NCBI GenBank assembly: GCA_012523875.1
Contig: JAAYSW010000216.1
Coordinates: 1-13,096, forward strand
Origin: Clostridiales bacterium
Lineage (GTDB): Bacteria > Bacillota > Clostridia > Oscillospirales > Ruminococcaceae
Reading direction: 5' to 3'
DNA: 13,096 bases
Part shown: one piece after another, positions 1-7,054 of the stretch
Numbering within the stretch: the stretch's first letter is position 1
Layout of the letters: each line of letters starts with the position of its first letter
The notes under the pieces: generated by a model
Told to the model about the DNA's origin: nothing
The model's input: the letters and a program-made list of their open reading frames with translations, nothing else
Database searches by the model: none
Position numbers and translations under genes: made by a program

Positions 1-1093
1 AAGCAATACAAGCGACATAAACTGGTGCATCTTCCTTAACCATTAGGGTTAAAGCCATAAAGATATACATTCCTAGCCATTTTTTCTTTTCAAGGAAGTA
101 TAAAAACCATAGAATCAATGGCGTGAGAAATTTATTCTCATGAAAATCAAAGAAGTTTGCACCAATTAGTGCAGGTGTGGCAATGTACGCTATACATATG
201 CAAATAGTAATTGCATTAGTTAAATTATGTTTTTTACATAACTTATATAGTGGAAATATGCCACTTGCAACTATTATTGCTTGAAGAACTAACAATGTTA
301 CAGGGCTTGGAAATACATAATATATAGGTAATATGATGTAGTAAATAGGCGAAACATGGATTGCAAAATGTGATAGTAACTCATTTCTTTCACAAGTCGT
401 ATTAGGTAAAAGAGTTTCTTTCATATAGTAATACATCTGTGCAAATATTCCAAAGTCAAAGCATGATGAGTAATATATTAGGTATCTGCAAACGGTTAAA
501 CCACCGATAATTACTACATAAGCGAAAAAAAGAAGTGAAATAATAACTATTGTTGTTCTTTTTTTAGGGTTACTAATTTCTTTTAGGTATCCTTTTTTCA
601 AGACAAATCCAACAAAAATGGAAAGGATAATGATTACTCCAATTGAATAATAGGCATTATTATTTTTCCACAATGTCAGAATGAAATAGTATGATAAACA
701 GGCGATGAAGAAGTAAGCATCAGTTACAATCTTCTTTCGAAATGTGAATGCAATAATGGATAAGGCAGCAAATATTATAAAAACATTGATAATTATTGAA
801 GATAAGCTGATATCTTTAATAAAAACTAATTCAGAAAATTTCACGGGGTTTTCAAAGTTTTTACGTAATATTAAAACCATCAAAAAAAAGTATGCCGCAG
901 CTAAACGCATTACACCTTTGTTTGAAAAGAATAAGTCTTTTACAATATCAACAATAAAATTGGTTTTAATGGGTTTTTCACCAACTAGGACGAGTTGATA
1001 TTTCATGGAGGGATCATAAGTATAGTCTGCTATTTCCTCATTATCAATTAAATCCTTATATTTTTCATCTGGAGATTTGCTCAAATTCAACAT
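1..1093 (-). CDS. DUF2079 family polytopic membrane protein (partial, runs off left edge)
   Basis: Reading the minus strand from an ATG at 1093 gives an uninterrupted frame of 364 residues to the window edge, so the C-terminus is missing. After a hydrophilic N-terminus of about 60 residues there are many hydrophobic helices (about 62-76, 99-116, 125-142, 150-166, 180-200, 248-262, 265-285, 295-312, 323-334). The middle carries the hallmarks of DUF2079: FDFGIFAQ (212-219), SHFAIHVSPIYY (241-252), FFDFHENKFLTP (314-325) and VKED (352-355). The family has the look of GT-C type lipid-linked glycosyltransferases, but its substrate is not known to me. The exact start is uncertain. AAAGGA directly abuts the ATG at 1093, whereas the in-frame TTG at 1084 sits 9 bases from it and is a credible alternative. 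The gene is divergent from the cysteine desulfurase, and no functional link is apparent. Confidence 0.85.
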   Translation of the reverse strand, partial: MLNLSKSPDEKYKDLIDNEEIADYTYDPSMKYQLVLVGEKPIKTNFIVDIVKDLFFSNKGVMRLAAAYFFLMVLILRKNFENPVKFSELVFIKDISLSSIIINVFIIFAALSIIAFTFRKKIVTDAYFFIACLSYYFILTLWKNNNAYYSIGVIIILSIFVGFVLKKGYLKEISNPKKRTTIVIISLLFFAYVVIIGGLTVCRYLIYYSSCFDFGIFAQMYYYMKETLLPNTTCERNELLSHFAIHVSPIYYIILPIYYVFPSPVTLLVLQAIIVASGIFPLYKLCKKHNLTNAITICICIAYIATPALIGANFFDFHENKFLTPLILWFLYFLEKKKWLGMYIFMALTLMVKEDAPVYVACIA

Positions 1094-1151
1094 TCCTTTC
1101 TTGTAGAAAAAACATTTCCTTTTTCGAATACAACTCATTAAGTTTAACACA

Positions 1152-1170
1152 TTTATACCAACAGTGTCAA
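1152..1170 (-). promoter_or_regulatory. possible extended -10 promoter for the DUF2079 gene
   Basis: On the minus strand, TGG followed by TATAAA (1157-1152) forms an extended -10 element about 60 bases upstream of the proposed start. A TTGACA lies at 1170-1165 but is too close to serve as its -35. Paired with a -10 near 1147-1142 (TTAAAC) the TTGACA would have a 17-base spacer but a poor -10. I can say only that a promoter is likely here. Confidence 0.3.
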
Positions 1171-1305
1171 CCAATATGCTACTATATTAACTATTTAACA
1201 AGCTAAAAAGTTTCATTCTTTTTAATAAAAGTTTTTATCCGAATAGAGAATTAGAAGTATTCTCTTACAGCACAAAATATGGTTGTAGAAATATGATATG
1301 AAATA

Positions 1306-1314
1306 TGTTATAAT
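1306..1314 (+). promoter_or_regulatory. extended -10 promoter for the cysteine desulfurase gene
   Basis: TGTTATAAT at 1306-1314 is an extended -10 (TGn-TATAAT). No good -35 stands at 17 bases, which is tolerated by extended -10 promoters. It lies about 50 bases before the ATG at 1365. The rest of the 1094-1364 interval is plain AT-rich sequence with no other element I recognise. Confidence 0.5.
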
Positions 1315-1364
1315 ATTAAATTAAAGTATAGTAAAAGTTAAACTTGGTTGAAAGAGAGCGAATA

Positions 1365-2498
1365 ATGGTGATATATTTAGATAATGCAGCGACAACAAAG
1401 GTTTGTAATGAGGCTGTTAAGGCGATTACAGGGTGTTTACAGGTAAAGTACGGAAACCCATCTTCATTGCATGGGATGGGTATCGAGGCAGAGAAAATTA
1501 TTGATAATACAAGAAAAATAATAGGCATGGCATTGGCTTGTGAACCCGAATGTATTTACTTTACATCAGGTGCAACGGAAAGCAATAACCTTGCGATATT
1601 TGGCACTGTAGGAGCTTATGGCAAACGAAAAAGAAAGATTGTAACCACAAGCATTGAACACCCTTCTGTTAGCGAGTGTATGAATAAGCTGGAGGAAAAC
1701 GGCTTTGATATTGTGAGGGTATCGCCGAATAGCATGGGTGAATTTGCCGTTGAGGATTTTATTAATGCGGTTGATGAAAATACTTGCTTGGTAAGTGCAA
1801 TGCTTGTCAATAACGAAAATGGTTATATACTGCCTATTGGCGAGATTTTTAAAGCTATTAAGAGGAAAAACCCAGACATTATTACGCATTGTGATGGCGT
1901 GCAGGGTTTTATGAAAATTCCTATGAAGGTAAAAGAACTTAATGCAGATCTTATTTCAATTAGTGGGCATAAAGTTCACTCAGCCAAAGGTGTTGGTGCT
2001 ATTTATAAAAAAAGAGGGATAAGACTTGAGCCTACTTGCTTTGGTGGTGGTCAGGAAAAAGGTGTACGTTCGGGGACAGAAAGTGTTCCGCTTATAGCAG
2101 GATTAGGTGCATCAGTTGAAGAATTGGCAAAAACGATTGATTTTAGATTAGAGAGGGCTAAAGAACTACAGGAATATTTTCTTGAAAAATTAAAAAAGCT
2201 TGATGATGTAATAATCAATATTGATAACAATAATATGCCCTATATTATAAATCTATCTATTAAAGGAATACGTTCAGAAATTATGTTACATTTCCTTGAG
2301 GAAAAAGGTATATATGTTTCGAGTGGTTCGGCTTGTTCAAAGGGTGCTAAGAGCAGTGTTTTGAGGGAATTTGGCATAAAGGATGAAATTATTGATAGCT
2401 CAATACGAATAAGCACCAGTTATGAGAATACAATTAAGGAAATGGAAATGCTTATAGATGCAATTGTTGAAGCAAAGCAAAGGTTTAAATTTAATTAG
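1365..2498 (+). CDS. iscS: cysteine desulfurase (NifS/IscS type), probable sulfur donor to ThiI
   Basis: A PLP-dependent enzyme of 377 residues that removes sulfur from L-cysteine as an enzyme-bound persulfide. The N-terminus VIYLDNAATT is the family signature. Visible active-site residues are His99 (EHP), Asp177 and Gln180 (HCDGVQ), the Schiff-base Lys203 in SGHKVH, and the persulfide Cys324 in SSGSACSKG, a loop of the NifS/IscS class. Length is normal. The frame can be extended upstream to a TTG at 1344, but the ATG at 1365 is preferred: it has AAAGAGAG before it and gives the expected N-terminus. The tRNA thiolase gene thiI lies downstream with only two small genes between. In Bacillus a desulfurase (NifZ) is adjacent to ThiI and dedicated to 4-thiouridine, so that role is inferred here. 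General Fe-S or sulfur supply is not excluded. Confidence 0.93.
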   Translation: MVIYLDNAATTKVCNEAVKAITGCLQVKYGNPSSLHGMGIEAEKIIDNTRKIIGMALACEPECIYFTSGATESNNLAIFGTVGAYGKRKRKIVTTSIEHPSVSECMNKLEENGFDIVRVSPNSMGEFAVEDFINAVDENTCLVSAMLVNNENGYILPIGEIFKAIKRKNPDIITHCDGVQGFMKIPMKVKELNADLISISGHKVHSAKGVGAIYKKRGIRLEPTCFGGGQEKGVRSGTESVPLIAGLGASVEELAKTIDFRLERAKELQEYFLEKLKKLDDVIINIDNNNMPYIINLSIKGIRSEIMLHFLEEKGIYVSSGSACSKGAKSSVLREFGIKDEIIDSSIRISTSYENTIKEMEMLIDAIVEAKQRFKFN

Positions 2499-2562
2499 CA
2501 GAGTTGTTGTTGAATAATTTACTTAATTAGTTAACATATATTATAATTTTTGTCACATATAC

Positions 2563-2591
2563 TTGACATAGGGCTTGCTTTATGATATACT
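2563..2591 (+). promoter_or_regulatory. sigma-A promoter for the XRE regulator gene
   Basis: A perfect -35 TTGACA (2563-2568), a 17-base spacer and -10 TATACT (2586-2591) preceded by TGA, making it also an extended -10. The transcript should start near 2598, leaving a leader of only about 20 bases that is mostly the ribosome binding site. TGTCA (2551-2555) and TGACA (2564-2568) form an inverted repeat with 8 bases between the arms, overlapping the -35. This is a possible operator for autoregulation. Confidence 0.8.
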
Positions 2592-2616
2592 TTCTTCTAT
2601 TAAAGGGGAGGTTGTC

Positions 2617-2814
2617 ATGGGGAAGAATTTGAGGATTAAATCGGCACGTGCTGAAAAGGATATGTCACAAAAGGATGTTGCAGAAGCAATTGGTATCACT
2701 AGACAAACTATGAATGCAATTGAAAATGGCGACTATAATCCGACCATAAAATTATGTAGGGCCATTTGTAAGGAGTTAGACAGGACATTAGATGAGCTTT
2801 TTTGGGAGGATTAA
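2617..2814 (+). CDS. small XRE-family (Cro/CI type) transcriptional regulator
   Basis: A 65-residue protein consisting of little more than one HTH_3 DNA-binding domain. Helix 2, turn and recognition helix are visible in SQKDVAEAIGITRQTMNAIENG, followed by the common ending DYNPTIKLCRAICKELDRTLDELFW. The start is the ATG at 2617, set by GGGGAGG at 2605-2611 five bases upstream. The frame is open further upstream, but those codons lie in the promoter. It has its own strong promoter. Its stop codon at 2812-2814 is directly followed by the next ATG at 2816, so the two genes are almost certainly co-translated. Single-domain regulators of this type (YgzD/YozG-like) are often paired with a small membrane protein gene. 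Autoregulation and control of the neighbour are inferred; no ligand domain is present. Confidence 0.88.
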   Translation: MGKNLRIKSARAEKDMSQKDVAEAIGITRQTMNAIENGDYNPTIKLCRAICKELDRTLDELFWED

Positions 2815-2815
2815 A

Positions 2816-3241
2816 ATGAAAAGTGAACAATTTGATGAGTTGCAGGTAAGAAACAGGCAAAGGATTTCATACCAAACAATGTTTTTAATGCTTGTTTTGA
2901 TATTGATAAATGGTATAGTGAAGGAATGTTTTATATCTAATTGGGCTACCCCTATACTAGAGGCGAATCTATTGATTATTATTCCAGCATTATATTTTAT
3001 AAGTATGTGTATATGGAAGAATGCGTATTTCACAAATACGGGAATTAAGTCAAATATTACAATGATAATATTTCTAATATTAGGGATAATAATGGTTGTG
3101 CTTGCAATTATAAATGAAAACGGGTTTATATATAATAATATGCTAAACTTTAACCCAACAGGTATATTTTTTGTTGCAATATCATTGCAATACTGGATAA
3201 AAGGTTTAATTGATAGAATTAAAAACAAAAATGATGAATGA
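2816..3241 (+). CDS. small four-helix membrane protein, partner of the XRE regulator
   Basis: A 141-residue protein with a short charged N-terminus (MKSEQFDELQVRNRQRISYQ), four hydrophobic stretches (about 21-40, 49-66, 80-102 and 113-134) and a basic C-terminal tail (DRIKNKNDE). There is no enzymatic motif. It resembles the small uncharacterised integral membrane proteins that follow YgzD-like regulators in Firmicutes (the DUF6773-like group; the exact family name is from memory and uncertain). The start is the ATG at 2816, one base after the regulator's stop, with GGGAGGA at 2804-2810 lying inside the end of the regulator gene. An ATG at 2792 in the same frame overlaps the regulator and lacks a ribosome binding site. 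Function is unknown. Confidence 0.8.
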   Translation: MKSEQFDELQVRNRQRISYQTMFLMLVLILINGIVKECFISNWATPILEANLLIIIPALYFISMCIWKNAYFTNTGIKSNITMIIFLILGIIMVVLAIINENGFIYNNMLNFNPTGIFFVAISLQYWIKGLIDRIKNKNDE

Positions 3242-3283
3242 AAATAATTATACATTATAATAGTATATATACGGAGGATTATT

Positions 3284-4465
3284 ATGGCTGAGGTAATACT
3301 TGCAAAGTATGGTGAAATTGCTCTAAAAGGGCTGAATAAAAGTACATTTGAGAATATCTTGATGAAAAATATAAGAAGACGCTTGAGGGGCTTAGGTAAG
3401 TTCTCCATATCAAAGGCACAATCCACAATTTATATTGAATCTGAAAATGAAGAATCTGATTTAGATGAAGCGTATCTCATGATGAAGAAAGTTTTTGGAA
3501 TATCTACACTGAGTAAGGCAACTGTTACTGAAAAAGATTATGATGCAATTGTTGCTGAAACTATGCGATATTTTGATGATGAATTATCTTTTGCAAGAAC
3601 GTTTAAGGTAGAAGCGAAACGTGCTGATAAAAGTTTTCCTATGAAATCTCCGGAAATTTGTAGGGAGCTTGGAGCAAAAATACTTGAGGCATTCCCTCAT
3701 CTTAAAGTAGATGTAAAAAAACCTGAAATTATAATTACTGTTGAAATAAGAGATACTAACGCTTACATCCATTCAAAAAAAGAGAGTGGTGCTGGTGGAT
3801 TGCCTGTAGGGACAAGTGGTAGGGCAATGCTTTTGCTTTCAGGTGGAATTGATAGTCCAGTTGCTGGTTATATGATGGCTAAAAGAGGGCTTGTAATATC
3901 GGCAATACATTTTATTAGCCCACCTTATACTTCTGAAAGAGCAAGAATGAAAGTTGAACAGTTATGTAAAAAAATTACGGATTACTGTGGTGATATAAAC
4001 TTTTACTGTGTTCCTTTTACTGAAATACAGGAAACCATACGTAAGGAATGCCCAGAGGAATATTTTACAATAATAATGCGAAGACTAATGGTGGAAATTG
4101 CCCAGCGTGTTGCTGGGCGTGATGGGAGCATGGCATTAATTACGGGTGAAAGTGTTGGACAGGTTGCAAGCCAAACGATTGAAGCACTTGTTTGTACAGA
4201 TGCAGTTTGCAAAATGCCAGTATTTCGTCCAGTTATAGGAATGGACAAGACAGAAATTGTTGATATATCACGCAAAATCGATACCTTTGAGATTTCTATC
4301 CAGCCATATGAAGATTGTTGTACAGTATTTACACCTAAGCATCCTAAGGTAAGACCGACGCTTGAGGAAATCGAGGTTGCAGAAAATAGGGTGGATTTTG
4401 ATGAAATGGTTACAAAATCAATTCAAGAAACCCAAAAGGTTACAATTAGGGTGGATGGTTGTTAA
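3284..4465 (+). CDS. thiI: tRNA 4-thiouridine synthetase ThiI (short form without rhodanese domain)
   Basis: ThiI adenylates U8 of tRNA and replaces its oxygen with sulfur to make 4-thiouridine; in some bacteria it also supplies sulfur for the thiazole of thiamine. The 393 residues show a ferredoxin-like N-terminal domain (about 1-60), a THUMP RNA-binding domain (about 60-165) and a PP-loop pyrophosphatase domain with SGGIDS at 186-191. MALITGESVGQVASQT (283-298) and the conserved Cys pair in YEDCCTVF (345-346) follow. E. coli ThiI is about 480 residues because of a C-terminal rhodanese domain carrying the persulfide Cys. That domain is absent here, as in Bacillus, so sulfur likely comes directly from the upstream cysteine desulfurase. 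The ATG at 3284 has GGAGGA at 3273-3278. TATAAT at 3256-3261 may be a weak internal promoter. Confidence 0.95.
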   Translation: MAEVILAKYGEIALKGLNKSTFENILMKNIRRRLRGLGKFSISKAQSTIYIESENEESDLDEAYLMMKKVFGISTLSKATVTEKDYDAIVAETMRYFDDELSFARTFKVEAKRADKSFPMKSPEICRELGAKILEAFPHLKVDVKKPEIIITVEIRDTNAYIHSKKESGAGGLPVGTSGRAMLLLSGGIDSPVAGYMMAKRGLVISAIHFISPPYTSERARMKVEQLCKKITDYCGDINFYCVPFTEIQETIRKECPEEYFTIIMRRLMVEIAQRVAGRDGSMALITGESVGQVASQTIEALVCTDAVCKMPVFRPVIGMDKTEIVDISRKIDTFEISIQPYEDCCTVFTPKHPKVRPTLEEIEVAENRVDFDEMVTKSIQETQKVTIRVDGC

Positions 4466-4515
4466 AGGTTTGTTAATAAAATGTTCACAGATAATTAATA
4501 AAAGTTGGTGGTAAT

Positions 4516-5070
4516 ATGCAAAAAGAAGCTTGTACTTTTGGAAATAGTCAGCATTCCTATAAAAGTTACGCTCAAAAACTTGACAAATTGGTTACAGGTG
4601 TAGTAAACTTGTTAATAATAAGAGGGAAGATTATTGCGACAGCAGAGAGCTGTACAGGTGGTCTTATCTCGGAACTGATAACATCAGTATCTGGTGCATC
4701 GCAAGTTTTTGAATTTGGGATTTGTACCTACGCAAACAGTATGAAACAAAAATACCTAGATGTTCCAAAGGATGAATTAGACGAATTTGGTGCGGTTAGT
4801 AAAGAAGTCGCATTGTCTATGGTAAGAGGCTTGAAAAAAGCTTCCAACGCCGATATCTGCATCTCAGTTACAGGGATTGCAGGTCCTGAAGGGGGAACAC
4901 CTAATAAGCCAGTTGGAACAGTTTATACAGGGTTTATTTATGAGGATAGGGAATTTGTTAAGCTATTGAGATTGTCTGATTTGGACGATATGTCAAGAGA
5001 AAGTGTGAGGCAAAAAACTGCCATATGCATTTTTGAAATCGTGCAATCCTTGCTGATGGAGGATGTTTAG
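4516..5070 (+). CDS. pncC: stand-alone CinA C-terminal domain protein, NMN amidohydrolase PncC
   Basis: This 184-residue protein is the CinA-C/PncC domain alone, without the N-terminal MoCF-like domain of full CinA. PncC enzymes deamidate nicotinamide mononucleotide to nicotinate mononucleotide in pyridine nucleotide recycling. The signature AESCTGG (43-49) carries the catalytic Ser45. TYANSMKQKYL (71-81) holds the conserved Tyr and Lys region, and TGIAGPEGGTPNKPVGTV (119-136) is the second family motif. The first 20 or so residues (Gln/Ser/Tyr rich) are an unconserved extension compared with the roughly 160-residue enzymes. The ribosome binding site before ATG 4516 is weak (GGTGGT, 4506-4511). 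The gene follows thiI after 50 bases, and its end overlaps the region where sortase translation begins. Confidence 0.88.
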   Translation: MQKEACTFGNSQHSYKSYAQKLDKLVTGVVNLLIIRGKIIATAESCTGGLISELITSVSGASQVFEFGICTYANSMKQKYLDVPKDELDEFGAVSKEVALSMVRGLKKASNADICISVTGIAGPEGGTPNKPVGTVYTGFIYEDREFVKLLRLSDLDDMSRESVRQKTAICIFEIVQSLLMEDV

Positions 5071-5074
5071 TAGA

Positions 5075-6109
5075 ATGAGTGGAATAATTTCTTACAAGAA
5101 AAATAGAAAAAAGTTTTCATATTTTGATGTATTAAAAGATATTTTCCCATGCCGTAGTGATGGAGTAAAAGATGTAATTAGGAAAATTACATTCCTTCTT
5201 GCAATAATTGTTTTGGGCATTTCTTCATTTTACATTTATGATTATTTTTGGTCTAGCCATAAAACAAATCAGCTCTATGATGATACAAAAAATATATACT
5301 ACAGTACAGAAGATGAAACCTCTGATACACAAAAGCAAATGGAGACTGAGAGGGTTGAAGAGGAATATTGGGAGTTCCTAAGTGGTGCTAGGGCACTTTG
5401 GGAGATTAATGCAGATACTGTTGGATATATAAATATACCTGATACTCAAATTGATTATCCTGTAGTTCAAAGAAGGAATGCTGAAACAGGGAATGTATAT
5501 TATCTTGATCGTGATTTTAATCATGATTATGCAAAGGCAGGTACGATTTTTCTTGATTGGAGAAATTCCTTTGATAATGTTGTGGGCGGTAAGCTTGCTG
5601 AAAGGAATTCCGACAACCTAATTCTATATGGTCATGATATGAGTAAGGGTGAAATGTTTGGCTCACTAAAGCTATATGATACTAATTATTCTTATTATGG
5701 AAAACATCCGCTTATTAATTTTAACTCTAACTATAAAACATATACTTATAAAATTTTTGGAGTGTTTTTGGCAACAGGTTCTTCTGATGTTTTTCCGTAT
5801 TATAATTATATAAATTTTAAAGATGAAGAAGAATTTTATACTTATGTAAATGGAGTGAAAATCCGTTCTAAGATTCTGAATGATGTTGATGTAAAATATG
5901 GAGATAAGCTATTAACGCTTTCGACCTGTAGCAGTGAGTTTTCTGATGCAAGGTTGGTTGTTGTTGCAAGGCTTGTTCGTGAGGGTGAAGACCCATATGA
6001 GGGAACACAGAATAATTCACGAAATCCGAATCCATTAATGCCTGATGAATATTATAGGTGGAATAACGAACGCTTTGATTCTGAAGCAGAATTTATTCCT
6101 TACGGGTAA
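5075..6109 (+). CDS. class B sortase (first of a tandem pair)
   Basis: A membrane-anchored cysteine transpeptidase of 344 residues. A basic cytoplasmic N-terminus is followed by a membrane segment at about 38-57, an acidic linker (about 65-105), and the sortase barrel at about 108-302. Catalytic residues by position are His187 (LYGHDM), Cys285 (LSTC) and Arg293 (ARLVVVARLV). DTVGYINIPDTQIDYPVVQ (114-132) and YYLDRDFNHDYAKAGTIFLD (142-161) are typical of class B. A polar tail of about 40 residues follows the catalytic domain and is longer than usual. The frame also has an ATG at 5063 overlapping the pncC end, but GGAGG (5058-5062) touches it directly. ATG 5075, 12 bases beyond, is the better start. 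The second sortase follows after 5 bases. No substrate with a sorting signal is seen nearby. Confidence 0.9.
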   Translation: MSGIISYKKNRKKFSYFDVLKDIFPCRSDGVKDVIRKITFLLAIIVLGISSFYIYDYFWSSHKTNQLYDDTKNIYYSTEDETSDTQKQMETERVEEEYWEFLSGARALWEINADTVGYINIPDTQIDYPVVQRRNAETGNVYYLDRDFNHDYAKAGTIFLDWRNSFDNVVGGKLAERNSDNLILYGHDMSKGEMFGSLKLYDTNYSYYGKHPLINFNSNYKTYTYKIFGVFLATGSSDVFPYYNYINFKDEEEFYTYVNGVKIRSKILNDVDVKYGDKLLTLSTCSSEFSDARLVVVARLVREGEDPYEGTQNNSRNPNPLMPDEYYRWNNERFDSEAEFIPYG

Positions 6110-6114
6110 AGAAT

Positions 6115-6942
6115 ATGAAAACAGATATTAAAAAGATAGATAATAAATACATAATCATCGGTGCAAGTGTTGCTGTTGTTGTTTTGATAGGCTTCCTAGT
6201 ATATATTTCTAAGGATAAGGCTTTAGTTGAGGAATCCTCATTTTCAAGCTTTAATTCTTCAAGAACTACTACTAGCATTGTCTTAACAGAAGAGATTAGA
6301 ACAGAGCCTGTTGTAACTGAACCTCCTATGTTTGAAAGAGCGGCGGAGTTATATCAACAAAATTCTGATACCGTTGGTTATATAAGAATAAAAAATATAA
6401 TGGTGGATTATCCAGTGGTACAAATTCCTGATAATCCTGAAATAGGAAATAGCTTTTATATTGACCATGACTTCAATAAGGAATATTCAAAGGCTGGTAC
6501 TATTTTCTTAGATTATAGAGCAAATTTTGGTTCTGATGAAAATTTACATTCGGATAATTTGGTTGTTTATGGTCATAATATGCGTAATGACACAATGTTT
6601 GGCTCTTTGAGGCGTTATCGCCAGGATTATTCTTTTTATGAAAAAAATTCAATTATCGAGTTGAGTTCTAATTATAAGGACTATAAATACGAGATATTTG
6701 GTTTTTTTATAGTCAGTGGCTCTGCAACTTCTGATTTTAAATATTGGAATAAAGTTGATTTCTCAGATGAGGATGATTTCAACCAATATGTTAATCAGGT
6801 AAGGCGTAGGACACCGATAAATATTGATGTCGATGTTGAATACGGAGATAAGCTTATTGCATTATCAACCTGCTATTCAGATGCCGATAACTCAAGATTT
6901 GTTGTTGTAGGACGAAGATTGAGTGATGACGAGGTAACATAG
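6115..6942 (+). CDS. class B sortase (second of a tandem pair)
   Basis: A 275-residue sortase with the same architecture as the gene before it. There is a short basic N-terminus, a membrane helix at about 12-31, a Ser/Thr/Glu-rich linker (about 39-70, including SSFSSFNSSRTTTS), then the catalytic barrel. His154 lies in VYGHNM, Cys253 in LSTC and Arg261 in SRFVVVGRRL, so the triad is intact. Blocks shared with the first sortase (DTVGYI, VDYPVVQ, YSKAGTIFLD, MFGSL, VEYGDKL) show the pair arose by duplication and then diverged, mainly in linker and loops. Five bases separate the genes, which implies one transcript and coupled translation; the ribosome binding site is weak. Likely roles are anchoring of surface proteins or pilins to peptidoglycan. 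The target motif cannot be read from the enzyme. Confidence 0.9.
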   Translation: MKTDIKKIDNKYIIIGASVAVVVLIGFLVYISKDKALVEESSFSSFNSSRTTTSIVLTEEIRTEPVVTEPPMFERAAELYQQNSDTVGYIRIKNIMVDYPVVQIPDNPEIGNSFYIDHDFNKEYSKAGTIFLDYRANFGSDENLHSDNLVVYGHNMRNDTMFGSLRRYRQDYSFYEKNSIIELSSNYKDYKYEIFGFFIVSGSATSDFKYWNKVDFSDEDDFNQYVNQVRRRTPINIDVDVEYGDKLIALSTCYSDADNSRFVVVGRRLSDDEVT

Positions 6943-6954
6943 ACATAAATCCCA

Positions 6955-6988
6955 AATACATCTTCATATAATTTAAAAAGGATGTATT
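6955..6988 (+). repeat. 8-bp inverted repeat at the ribosome binding site of the SpoIID-domain gene
   Basis: AATACATC (6955-6962) and GATGTATT (6981-6988) are perfect inverted copies with 18 bases between. The gap contains TATAAT (6967-6972) and ends in the Shine-Dalgarno AAAAAGGA. The repeat ends exactly at the ATG at 6989. It could be an operator or an RNA hairpin limiting access to the upstream start. Confidence 0.4.
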
Positions 6989-7054
6989 ATGCTGAGCAAT
7001 TGTTTCAGCAGGGAAATAAAGCCGTTAAAGGCGAGAATTATGGGAGTATTTTTT

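Noticed and set aside
744..998. Plus-strand open frame of 84 codons at the left end
   Set aside because: It is antisense to the DUF2079 membrane protein, whose minus-strand frame is continuous and carries family motifs; the plus frame is a Lys/Ile-rich shadow without a ribosome binding site.
2788..3426. Minus-strand open frame of 212 codons
   Set aside because: It overlaps the small membrane protein and the start of thiI, both of which have good ribosome binding sites and, for thiI, clear homology. Its hydrophobic look is the complement of AT-rich coding sequence.
6989..7054. A known riboswitch (c-di-GMP or c-di-AMP type) before the wall-protein gene
   Set aside because: Such switches often precede wall genes, but none of the conserved blocks of those classes could be found here.
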